Assembly (NCBI GenBank): GCA_026399075.1 | Contig: JAPLRR010000040.1 | Location: 49,474-113,473, forward strand | DNA length: 64,000 nucleotides | Direction of reading: 5' to 3' | Source of the DNA: Methylococcales bacterium | Lineage (GTDB): Bacteria > Pseudomonadota > Gammaproteobacteria > Methylococcales > Methylomonadaceae | Shown here: piece by piece, positions 21,905 to 30,631 of the stretch | Layout: each line of letters begins with the position of its first letter | How positions within the stretch are numbered: position 1 is the first letter of the stretch | The notes under the pieces: generated by a model | What the model was told of the DNA's origin: nothing | The model's database searches: none | The model's input: only the letters and a program-made list of their open reading frames with translations | Position numbers and translations under genes: made by a program

Positions 21905-22339
21905 CAACATCATCATCCTAATAGATTTGGGGTGAATGTCCGCTTTATCACAATAAGAAAATAGGAGCATCATTTTTTTTTGCAAAAAAGCATAAATATG
22001 AAAAATGAATCATAGAGAAAATAAAACATTGTTGTTTGTTCCTCGGAGCATGAAGCATATGCATTTCAATCTTCGTATTCTTGGCCTCTTTTTCGCAGAA
22101 AACTGTCACGTAGCTTGGGAGACAGAAAGAACAGTTATACCGATGGTTTTTTGTGTTATATTTAAATAATCTTGCCTTAAGTGAACACATAAAAACCTAC
22201 TTTAAGCACTTCCCAAATAGTATTTCTTCAAAAATTATTATAATGGGTATTCCCTATAGCCTATATAAATTAATAAATAATATGCGTAATCTATTTAATT
22301 AGAGTGCGACTTTTGTTTCCTGAGTTTTCTGCATACAAA
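21905..22339. other. AT-rich intergenic region
   Basis: About 435 bases between glycosyltransferase genes. An 80-codon minus-strand frame here (21948-22190) has no recognisable domain and I do not call it. No hairpin, repeat or RNA gene seen. Confidence 0.4.
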
Positions 22340-23383
22340 ATGAATCCCCCATTAGTTTCTATCTGCATACCAACGTATAACGGTTCCCAACATTTGGAGG
22401 TATGCCTTGACAGTGTTTTATCCCAATCTTACACTAATTTTGAAATTATTATAGTCGACGACCAATCTTCTGACGACACTTGTGATATCCTTAACCGATA
22501 TGCTGTGCGGGATAGACGCATTCACTTATCCAGTAATCCACAAAATCTTGGTTTAGTAGGAAACTGGAATCGTTGTTTGGAATTAGCCCAGGGTGAATGG
22601 ATAAAATTCGTGTTTCAGGATGACTGGATAACATCCAATTGCATTGAGCGCATGGTAAGTGCAAGTGTTGGTAGTCAATCAATGCTAGTTGTTTGCCAGC
22701 GCAAATTAGAATTTGAAGGTGTGTCTGACTTGGTAAGTCGCAGCTTTCTTAACTACACTGGCAAATATTCACCGTCCGTTGTATTTCAAGACAAACGTCA
22801 ATTTACCGCTGACGAATTTTGCGACCAAGTCCTTCAATACCAAACCATGAATTTTCTTGGTGAGCCGACTGCAATGCTTTTCCATCGTGATGCAATCTTA
22901 CGTTTCGGTAAATTTAATCCAGACCTTATTCAACTATGTGACCTTGAATACTGGTTTAAGATTGGTATTAATACAGGAATTATATATGTTCCAGAAACCT
23001 TGGCTTGCTTTCGAGTTCACGGGAACAGCGCCACATCATCAAATGATGATAACCGAGCTTATGCCAAAGATGTCATTGATCCTTTGAGGTTAAGATGTGA
23101 ATATGCCTTTGGGTCACATTTCCAGCCTTTAAGGCAAGCCGCCCTTGCCAAGGGATGCAACCTTAAGCTTGTTTTCCTTGAAAAACTGCTAAATGAACAA
23201 ATCGAAGTGTATCGTACCCACCCTCATTTATATGAGGAATGGCGTAAACTTAGCTCAGCGTATTCCTGTATGAAAATACCAACGTGGTTACCTAATTGTA
23301 TTAGCATATGGGTAAAACGACTTGAAAGAAAGCTTTTGAATTTATCTGCCCAATATCGACATGTTTTGGGCTTAACTAGGTAA
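22340..23383 (+). CDS. Family 2 glycosyltransferase
   Basis: Inverting GT-A glycosyltransferase for polysaccharide synthesis. Start taken at the ATG at 22340 (347 residues), directly before the conserved LVSICIPTYNGSQHL; a GTG at 22304 would add 12 residues. Nucleotide-binding strand IIIVDDQSSDDT and the DxD-like FQDDW are visible. LACFRVHGNSATS near residue 225 is typical of the family. No membrane segments. Sugar specificity unknown. Confidence 0.88.
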   Translation: MNPPLVSICIPTYNGSQHLEVCLDSVLSQSYTNFEIIIVDDQSSDDTCDILNRYAVRDRRIHLSSNPQNLGLVGNWNRCLELAQGEWIKFVFQDDWITSNCIERMVSASVGSQSMLVVCQRKLEFEGVSDLVSRSFLNYTGKYSPSVVFQDKRQFTADEFCDQVLQYQTMNFLGEPTAMLFHRDAILRFGKFNPDLIQLCDLEYWFKIGINTGIIYVPETLACFRVHGNSATSSNDDNRAYAKDVIDPLRLRCEYAFGSHFQPLRQAALAKGCNLKLVFLEKLLNEQIEVYRTHPHLYEEWRKLSSAYSCMKIPTWLPNCISIWVKRLERKLLNLSAQYRHVLGLTR

Positions 23384-23391
23384 CTATAGAC

Positions 23392-24402
23392 ATGACTAAT
23401 CAATCAGGCATTCCCGCTATTATCATTGTTCTCTTAAATTGGAACGGCAAAGAAGATACACTAGAATGCCTTGCCTCATTGGGTAAGATAAATTATTCAA
23501 ATTATCGCATTGTTATTGTTGATAATGGCTCAACTGATGGGTCAGTCGAAGCGATTTCAGCCCAATATCCTGATATTTTGCTGCTGGAGACTGGCGAAAA
23601 CTTGGGTTATGCTGGCGGTAATAATGTCGGAATTCGCTGGGCCTTAGAAAATCAGGCTGACTATATATTGCTTTTGAATAATGATACGATCGTTGCCCCT
23701 GATTTACTAACTGCTTTTATGCAGTCAAATGTTGATTTGCCTAAAGGATCCGTTTTAGGTGCCAAAATTTATTATTATGACCATCCAGATGAGCTGTGGT
23801 TTGCAGGCGCCCGTTGGCGTAATGACATTCTGGGTTTTGAAATTATTGGCAAACAAAAAAAAGACAGTGAACAGTATGGGCATATTGTTCAATCGGATTA
23901 CATCACAGGCTGTGTATTACTGGCCGCAGCGGAAACGTTTAATGCTGTGGGGTTACTAGATGAAGATTTTTTTCTGACCTACGAGGAAACTGATTGGTGT
24001 TATCGGGCAAGGACTAAAGGTTACGAATGCTTTGTTGTTCCAAATGCCCATGTTTGGCATAAAATATCCCGGTCTTTTGGTGGTGTTGGATCGCCCATAA
24101 TCAGTTACTTTATGATCAGAAATAAATTTTTGTGGATGAAAAAGCATGTGCCCAGGATGAATGGCCTTAGACTCCATTTAAAAGTTTTGCTTGATTTGTC
24201 TAGGCAGATTTTTCCTCAATTTGACATATCCAATACCGAACATCCTTTTTCTAAAAGACTATTTTGGGCTGTGCTCGAATGGTTTTCTGATTTTAAACGC
24301 AATCTCTATATACCATTGCTCACTGCCAAATTAATGGGATATCGTGATTTTTATTTAGGCCAGCTAGGCAATTGCCCAGATTCAGTTCGTTTGTTAAAAT
24401 AA
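23392..24402 (+). CDS. Family 2 glycosyltransferase (rhamnosyltransferase-like)
   Basis: 336 residues, GT-A fold. VLLNWNGKEDTLECL, IVDNGSTDGSVEAI, GYAGGNNVGI and LLLNNDTIV form the classic N-terminal pattern of the GT2 subgroup often called rhamnosyltransferase-like; FLTYEETDWCYRARTKGY holds the acidic catalytic region, followed by HKISRSFGG. It starts 8 bases after the previous gene and ends 4 bases before the next, so it is in an operon. True donor not determinable. Confidence 0.9.
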   Translation: MTNQSGIPAIIIVLLNWNGKEDTLECLASLGKINYSNYRIVIVDNGSTDGSVEAISAQYPDILLLETGENLGYAGGNNVGIRWALENQADYILLLNNDTIVAPDLLTAFMQSNVDLPKGSVLGAKIYYYDHPDELWFAGARWRNDILGFEIIGKQKKDSEQYGHIVQSDYITGCVLLAAAETFNAVGLLDEDFFLTYEETDWCYRARTKGYECFVVPNAHVWHKISRSFGGVGSPIISYFMIRNKFLWMKKHVPRMNGLRLHLKVLLDLSRQIFPQFDISNTEHPFSKRLFWAVLEWFSDFKRNLYIPLLTAKLMGYRDFYLGQLGNCPDSVRLLK

Positions 24403-24406
24403 TCTT

Positions 24407-25495
24407 ATGTTTAAGTCATTTATTAAAAATAAAAAAACTAAACGGGTTATCTTTTTTCCGGATTGGCGCTGGGGAAACCCTTATCAAACCTTATTAGCTA
24501 GCGGGATAGAAAAATGTGATTACTGCGTCGATTTTTTAAATTATAAAAGTTCGGCGTTGTTGCCCATCAATTCTGCATTACAAGGCCAACGCAAACCCGA
24601 TATTGTGCATTTGCACTGGCTTGATTACTATTTGGATGCATTATTCTGGAGTTCAAATCAAGCTTTTGTATATTTAAGGTTAATGCTTATTATTATAGAT
24701 ATTACTTTACTTAAAATACGCGGTATAAAAGTTGTCTGGACAGTACATAATTTAATTTCACATGAATCGCCTTGTCCTGACAGAGAGTTAATTGCCCTAA
24801 AAACAATCGCGCGTTTGTGCCATGTTGTGGTGCATAGCGAAGGGGCAAAGTCAGTTGTTGCTGAAAAGTACAACATCAATCAAAAAAAAATTTCTGTGGC
24901 CCCGCTTGGGAGTTATGTCGGCTATTATCCAAATGACAGGGAAACCAACCAGAAAATTATCCAAAAATTAAACCTAAATCCCCAAAATAAAACATTTTTA
25001 TTTGTCGGTGCGATACGTCGTTATAAGGGTGTTAATGAATTAGTTGAGGCATTTTTAAGAACGACCAATCCTACCTATCGTTTAGTGATTGCAGGAAGTC
25101 TCCGTAATGAAGATGATAGGCAATGGTTAGAACAAAAAGCTCAGCAAGATCAGCGTATTAAATTGTCATTGGAGTTTATCCCTGAAAATGAATTGACTGC
25201 TTATCTTAACTGTTGCGATGTTGTCGTCCTACCATTTGTTAAGACATTAACCTCAGCCTCTGCTATTCTGGCTATGTCATACGGTAAGCCTTTAATTCTT
25301 CCTGAAATTGGCCGAGTGTTCAGTATGCCGGAAGAGGGGGTAATTTATTACTCCCAAGATCTAGGTCTGGATTGGGCATTAGAAGAGGCTGTCAATAGAG
25401 ATTTAACTGCTATGGGTATTGCAAATTTGCAGTATGCCCAACGGTTTACTTTTGATAAAGTAGCTAAAATACTGGTTGATGCCGTCTATAGTTAA
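24407..25495 (+). CDS. Family 4 glycosyltransferase
   Basis: A 362-residue retaining GT-B enzyme. N-terminal acceptor domain contains DIVHLHWLDYY and VVWTVHNL; the linker ISVAPLGSY is followed by the donor domain with FLFVGAIRRYKGVNELVEAF and the E-rich region LPFVKTLTSASAILAMSYGKPLI, where the usual EPFG/S..E segment stands. The hydrophobic patch at about residues 85-105 suggests membrane association. The gene end is directly followed by an IS30 remnant, which probably cut the original operon. Confidence 0.87.
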   Translation: MFKSFIKNKKTKRVIFFPDWRWGNPYQTLLASGIEKCDYCVDFLNYKSSALLPINSALQGQRKPDIVHLHWLDYYLDALFWSSNQAFVYLRLMLIIIDITLLKIRGIKVVWTVHNLISHESPCPDRELIALKTIARLCHVVVHSEGAKSVVAEKYNINQKKISVAPLGSYVGYYPNDRETNQKIIQKLNLNPQNKTFLFVGAIRRYKGVNELVEAFLRTTNPTYRLVIAGSLRNEDDRQWLEQKAQQDQRIKLSLEFIPENELTAYLNCCDVVVLPFVKTLTSASAILAMSYGKPLILPEIGRVFSMPEEGVIYYSQDLGLDWALEEAVNRDLTAMGIANLQYAQRFTFDKVAKILVDAVYS

Positions 25496-26135
25496 CCTGC
25501 CAAACAAAATGCCGATTTTGTTTATGCAATGGAAGATGTTATTGATATTTGCAACAGTTCGTGCAGATAAACCCATACCTTCAATTGCCATGGACGTAAG
25601 AGCAAACAACACATCAAAGAAGCACTATCGGGGCACGATATCATGCCGTGGGGAAATTGTTAACGTCCTGCATAGTGGTAGAAAACGCCCTCTTAGGTGA
25701 TTGGGAGGCCGACACCGCCATAGGCAAAGGCCATCAAGGCGTGTGGTAAATGCTTGGGTCTTGTGAATCTGGCCATACCGATTGAGCGTAAAGGAACTGG
25801 GCTAACCAAAGACGCATTCGTTCACGTCCTAAAGCCGTTTGCAACTTGGGTTCTTAAGATCACGTTTGATAATGGCAGTGGGTTTTGTCGGGATGTCGAT
25901 GTCGCTAAGGCATTGGCGTGTGAAACCAACTTTTCCGATCACTACCACTTTAGGGAGCGTGACTTAAATTGAAACCATAACAGTTACTAAGACAATATTT
26001 TACGGGGAACCCATTGGGTCAGGTTACCCAAGACGGCGCCAACAAAGCATTGGCAGGACTTAACCACAGGCCCAGAAAAAAATTAAACTACAAGATACGA
26101 TGGGAAGTATTTTGTGACACGGCTGAGCTTTAGTG
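25496..26135 (+). pseudogene. Decayed IS30-family transposase
   Basis: Fragments of IS30 transposase appear in different frames: GDWEADTAIGKGHQG (25700-25745), KPFATWVLKITFDNGSGF then ETNFSDHYHFRERDLN (25830-25971), LLRQYFTGNPLGQVTQDGAN and LNHRPRKKLNYKIRWEVF (25983-26115). At least two frameshifts and several stops separate them, so it is inactive. It splits the glycosyltransferase cluster between 24407-25495 and 26242-27201. Terminal inverted repeats were not identified. Confidence 0.85.
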
Positions 26136-26241
26136 CCGATAATTTGCTGGGCGTTGCATTTATGAGTTTAATTTCCCCAAAATTAAGTGTGATCGAAACT
26201 CAGAAACTGCATTTGGCCAAAGTTGTGATACAAAAATTTTC

Positions 26242-27201
26242 ATGAGCACCAATAAAATGACTACTAAAATTCCAGCTATCAGCATAATTGTACCTGTTTT
26301 TAATCTTGAAGATTATGTCTCACATGCCCTTGATTCAATACTCGCCCAAGAAAACTGTCCTAACTTTGAAGTGCTTGTTATTGATGACCATTCAACTGAT
26401 AATACGCTTGCCATTATAACGGCTTATTCGGAAAGGGATTCCAGAATTAAAATTTTGACTAACCAACGCAAGAAGGGGGTTGCTGGTGCCAGAAATACTG
26501 GCTTCGATAATGCGCGAGGCGAATGGATTGCTTTTTTGGATGGTGACGATGTATGGGAGTCATATAATCTTGCTTCTTTAACAGAAGCATTAAACCAATA
26601 TCCAGATGTGAATATCATAATTTCTGATTTTTATGAGATTGGTAGGCTAGGAAGAAAAGAAATTTTTAGTGAATATGATCCCGTTTGGAACAAATACTTT
26701 AATATTGCCAATAAAAGTGGCGAATTGTTGCGCATTGACAATCCGGTTAAAATCTTTTTAGAAGATGAAGTCTTAATACGAACAGGTGCTTGTTTGATTC
26801 GATATGAGTTGGTTAAACAGGTCGGATATTGTGATGAGGAACTGGAAGCCGGTGTTGATCTATCATGGTTTCTAAAATTATCTGTCCAAGTAAATTATAT
26901 TGTTTATGTTCCAAAACCATTAATGACCTATGTATACAGGCCAGGCAGTTTGTCACGACGACTTCCTTTCGATTTTTTTGGAGTAATTGCTTTCAAAAAA
27001 TTACTTCACCTGAGCGAGTTTAAACCCTATAAAAAATATATTAAAAGTCAAATTGCAAAATGGACGCTAAACAAATCGATGTTTTATCGAAAAAACAATA
27101 ATAAATTGAAAGCCATTCAATTTTCTGTTGAAACCCTATTTTTTGATTTTACAAAATTTGAATATTGGAGAAACTTTTTAGCGTCAATTATGTTGCGCTA
27201 A
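26242..27201 (+). CDS. Family 2 glycosyltransferase
   Basis: 319 residues with SIIVPVFNLEDYVSHALDS, VLVIDDHSTDNT, and the catalytic-metal motif FLDGDDVWE at about residue 95. VDLSWFLKLS and PLMTYVYRPGS complete the GT-A pattern. The C-terminal third is basic and AT-rich. It follows the IS30 remnant and is 15 bases upstream of the acyltransferase gene. Confidence 0.88.
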   Translation: MSTNKMTTKIPAISIIVPVFNLEDYVSHALDSILAQENCPNFEVLVIDDHSTDNTLAIITAYSERDSRIKILTNQRKKGVAGARNTGFDNARGEWIAFLDGDDVWESYNLASLTEALNQYPDVNIIISDFYEIGRLGRKEIFSEYDPVWNKYFNIANKSGELLRIDNPVKIFLEDEVLIRTGACLIRYELVKQVGYCDEELEAGVDLSWFLKLSVQVNYIVYVPKPLMTYVYRPGSLSRRLPFDFFGVIAFKKLLHLSEFKPYKKYIKSQIAKWTLNKSMFYRKNNNKLKAIQFSVETLFFDFTKFEYWRNFLASIMLR

Positions 27202-27216
27202 CAAAATATAATTTTT

Positions 27217-28362
27217 ATGTCTAGTTTATTAACAATAGAAATAAATAAAAAAAGGATATACGGCCTCGATATTTTACGGGCACTAGCTATATTTTTTGTA
27301 GTTCTTGATCATAGCACGCATACATTGGAGAAAAGTAATTCTGAAATTATCCGTTTAATTTCAAAACAATATTCTTGGTATGCAAGATATTTTGTTTTTG
27401 ATGGTGTGAGTATTTTTTTTGTTTTAAGTGGCTTTCTCATAGGCGGTATTTTAATTAAAAATTTTGAGAAAGAAAGCCTAACGATTAAAAGTTTATTAAA
27501 TTTTTGGATAAAACGGTGGGTTAGAACTTTACCTGCTTATTTATTTATTCTCACAATCCTTGTGTTATTATCTTATTTTTTCACGGCTGACTTTAATATA
27601 CATGAAGTTGGTAAATATTATTTATTTTTACAAAATTTCAATACACCTCACCCCAATTTTTTTCCTGAGGCATGGAGTTTGTCTGTTGAGGAATGGTTTT
27701 ATTTGCTAATACCTAGTTCAATATTTTTCCTTTCATTTTTTTTAAAAATACCCTTCAGAAAAAGCTTTATTTTTTCCGCTATTATTGTATTGCTTTTTTC
27801 ATTATTTATTAGATACTATTATTTTTCAAACAATCTAATAACATCGAGTGAAGATTGGAGTTTAATTTTAAGAAAACAAGTAATAACAAGATTAGACAGT
27901 TTAATGTTTGGACTTATTGCAGCATACATCTTTTTTTATAAAAAAGAATTTTGGTTTAAATATAAATATTTATCCTTTTATTTGGGTCTAACGATGTTGC
28001 TGGGAAATAAATATATAGTAACCGATAGCTTTATCTATAATTATGTTTTTTCTTTTTCCATAACATCTATAGCTGTGCTACTTTTATTGCCATTTTTAAA
28101 TGATATTAATTCAGGTGCTGGATTTATTTATAAAGCCTTTACTTATACAAGCTTAATATCATACTCAATGTATTTGCTAAATTTAACTGTTATTCAACTA
28201 TGGATATTGAAATATTTTCCGCTACTTATCACAAATGATATTTTATTGGCCTTTTTGAAATTTTTTTCGTATTGGTTTTTGACCATTTTTCTTTCTATTC
28301 TTATGTACAAATACATAGAACTCCCATTTATGGATCTACGTAGTAAGTTAGAAATAAAATAA
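27217..28362 (+). CDS. Membrane acyltransferase, family 3 (OafA/YrhL-like)
   Basis: 381 residues with about ten hydrophobic helices. Family motifs: GLDILRALAIFFVVLDHS (catalytic His), FFVLSGFLIGG, RWVRTLPAYL and EAWSLSVEEWFY. Such proteins O-acetylate or otherwise acylate surface polysaccharide. The gene is notably AT-rich (poly-Phe/Ile/Lys codons), unlike the surrounding genome, which suggests horizontal acquisition. It ends the + strand glycan cluster and converges on the - strand cluster. Confidence 0.9.
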   Translation: MSSLLTIEINKKRIYGLDILRALAIFFVVLDHSTHTLEKSNSEIIRLISKQYSWYARYFVFDGVSIFFVLSGFLIGGILIKNFEKESLTIKSLLNFWIKRWVRTLPAYLFILTILVLLSYFFTADFNIHEVGKYYLFLQNFNTPHPNFFPEAWSLSVEEWFYLLIPSSIFFLSFFLKIPFRKSFIFSAIIVLLFSLFIRYYYFSNNLITSSEDWSLILRKQVITRLDSLMFGLIAAYIFFYKKEFWFKYKYLSFYLGLTMLLGNKYIVTDSFIYNYVFSFSITSIAVLLLLPFLNDINSGAGFIYKAFTYTSLISYSMYLLNLTVIQLWILKYFPLLITNDILLAFLKFFSYWFLTIFLSILMYKYIELPFMDLRSKLEIK

Positions 28363-28573
28363 TGGTAGGCGTTTTTGTAGTAGTGGCCCCAGTCTTTTAA
28401 ACTTAAGCTATTCCATCCATTAACCAGTTGATTTATAGGCTAGTTACGGTGAGGCTTAGGGTGTTCTGGTTGTGGTTTTGAGGCAACCCTATCAGATTCC
28501 TGGTTATCTCTCTTAAAGTGGCGACGAACTGTCCCTGGGTTGGCATGAGCAACAGTATAATTGCGTTTTATGG

Positions 28574-29575
28574 TTAATAACATTTTTTAATGTGCGCGCT
28601 GTGATAAGGCCACAGAAGTTTCCTAAGCAAGACCATAATCCAAGGGGCTTTTCGACTTAGGTTCGGTTGCCCCCCACGACCAAGCAATCCATCTAAGCCC
28701 CCCAAAAGACAGGCATCCACTTTGCTTTTTGATTCAGTATCGAAGACTAATTTGTTTGCGGAGAAGAGAGCCCTTTCCAATAGCCTTAATGAAATAAAGC
28801 GCCTATATTCTTCAGGTGTGTGCCGTCGCCAAAAGAAAAATGCGTTTCTGGCCATCAAATAATAAAAGTAGGGTTGGCGTTCTCCTGGGATGTCGTGTTG
28901 GAAGAGGGCATCAACAACGACTTTGTTCTTCCATCCAGAAAAGGCCAGTTTTGCACAAATGTCATTATCTTCATAATAGGCAAAGAACTTATCATCAAGT
29001 AATCCCACTTGTTTTAGGGCGGCCACTCGAAATAAAATAGCTGCCCCCTGTAACCACAAACGTTTTTCATCTACGCCATTTGCCAAACAATCTTTGGGGC
29101 TGTCATAACGGATACCTGACAGCTTTTCCCAATTATGATAAGCACCGCAAAAATCAATATGCTGGTTATCGTGTATCGTCACTATCAATGGTGAAAGTGC
29201 GCCATAAGTGGCATCAGTTTCTGCGGCAGCAACCATTTTTGCCAGTGTGTCTGGTAGGCTGATGCCGTCATTATTGACCAGCCATACATAATCCGCGTTG
29301 TCATCAATAGCACGTTGCATCACTATGTTGTGGCCACCACTAAACCCACGGTTTTGCTCTAGGCGGATAAGGTTAACTCGGTCATCCTTGATGCCGTTGG
29401 CCAAATGCTGCCAATCTTGATCGTCTGAGCCATTGTCAACAACAAAAAATGTAATTTTTATCGACTTTGGGGTGTCTGATTTAAGCAAATGTTCAAGACA
29501 AACTAAGGTGGAATCTGCTTTGTTCCAGTTCAGGACGCTAATGTAAACAAGCAGATCAGATGGCATATCATTCAT
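28574..29575 (-). CDS. Family 2 glycosyltransferase
   Basis: 333 residues: VLNWNKADSTLVCLEHLL, VVDNGSDDQDW, GFSGGHNIVM, WLVNNDGIS and FAYYEDNDICAKLAFSGW give the same GT2 subgroup as 23392-24402. Last gene of the - strand operon; 57 bases after the preceding gene. Sugar specificity unknown. Confidence 0.9.
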   Translation of the reverse strand: MNDMPSDLLVYISVLNWNKADSTLVCLEHLLKSDTPKSIKITFFVVDNGSDDQDWQHLANGIKDDRVNLIRLEQNRGFSGGHNIVMQRAIDDNADYVWLVNNDGISLPDTLAKMVAAAETDATYGALSPLIVTIHDNQHIDFCGAYHNWEKLSGIRYDSPKDCLANGVDEKRLWLQGAAILFRVAALKQVGLLDDKFFAYYEDNDICAKLAFSGWKNKVVVDALFQHDIPGERQPYFYYLMARNAFFFWRRHTPEEYRRFISLRLLERALFSANKLVFDTESKSKVDACLLGGLDGLLGRGGQPNLSRKAPWIMVLLRKLLWPYHSAHIKKCY

Positions 29576-29632
29576 ATAGGGTTTTAAAATAAGTCGATCT
29601 ATAGCTGGGAGACAATTGGTATTATTTACCCG

Positions 29633-30631
29633 TTATTTTTTGAAGGCAAACAGTGCATTTTGGAATAAATAGCCTGAATAAAGCAGCCATTTAAAAGTAA
29701 AACCCACCAATAGCACTTCTTTTGCATAATAAAAGGCAAGGTCATGTTTGGCTTGCTTAGTTAAGATCTCGACTATCTGTTTTAGCGTATAGACTTTATG
29801 TTGTTTGGCATGTTTTATCAGGTCAGGGTGTTTTGAAAATAAGAGGGTTTTATCTAAAAAGTTTAGCCGATACAGCATTTTTTCTAACTCAGAGGCCGAT
29901 GTTGACACATTATCCGATTTTTTCAGGTCAGGTATGTTATGCCGGGCAGTGATTTTAGGGTTGTAAAGGAGGGTGTTTGCCCTGTCTATAAGCCGATAAT
30001 AAAAATCACGCTCACCTTCATAACGGAGATTTTCGTCCATCCCCTTGATGGCTTGATAAAGCGACCGCCGTATCAGGGCGGTGTTCATGTGGCAAAAGCC
30101 GCCTTGCACCATCAATTCTGGGATATCTACTGTATACGTGCCATTGTCAGGCGCGCGTTTTCCTTTGAGTTGATCCTCAAGTGTAGCCAACCATAATTGC
30201 AGGGAAGTTGGCTGGCCATTCTTGAAGGCTTCTTGGTTGGTGAAGTAGGCATCGGCTGTTGTTTTTGTGAAATTTTCGTGGGCTGTTGCCAAATGATCAT
30301 CATCGATCCAGATATCATCATCGTCCAAAAAACCCACATAGGTGCCCTGTGCAGCCGCCACCCCCATATTAATGGCATAACAAGGCCCGTGCCCGTTCAT
30401 CGATCTTTCAAGTGTCAGCACTTTCACTTGCCCCTTGTAGCCCTCTGCCAATTCATTATAGGCCGCTTCGTGGTGTGGTTCTGAGCCATCATTGACTACA
30501 ATAATTTCAACCGAGGCAAAGGTTTGCTGAATGACGGAATCAACGGCTAATTTGAGCAGGGCAGGTCGGTTGCGGGTCGGTATAATGATAGAAAATTCCA
30601 TGCTCATCCGGTTTCGTTGGGTGGTTGGCAT
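29633..30631 (-). CDS. Family 2 glycosyltransferase
   Basis: 332 residues: FSIIIPTRNRPALLKLAVDS, IIVVNDGSEPHHE and FLDDDDIWIDDDH show a GT-A enzyme. The ATG at 30631 overlaps the stop of the ATP-grasp gene (TAATG), supporting translational coupling; in-frame ATGs at 30607 and 30601 give a shorter, more family-like N-terminus (MEFSIIIP). Probably adds one sugar of the repeat unit made by this locus. Confidence 0.88.
   Translation of the reverse strand: MPTTQRNRMSMEFSIIIPTRNRPALLKLAVDSVIQQTFASVEIIVVNDGSEPHHEAAYNELAEGYKGQVKVLTLERSMNGHGPCYAINMGVAAAQGTYVGFLDDDDIWIDDDHLATAHENFTKTTADAYFTNQEAFKNGQPTSLQLWLATLEDQLKGKRAPDNGTYTVDIPELMVQGGFCHMNTALIRRSLYQAIKGMDENLRYEGERDFYYRLIDRANTLLYNPKITARHNIPDLKKSDNVSTSASELEKMLYRLNFLDKTLLFSKHPDLIKHAKQHKVYTLKQIVEILTKQAKHDLAFYYAKEVLLVGFTFKWLLYSGYLFQNALFAFKK

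Noticed and set aside
21948..22190. 80-codon minus-strand frame in AT-rich gap
   Set aside because: No start signal or domain; composition matches non-coding sequence.
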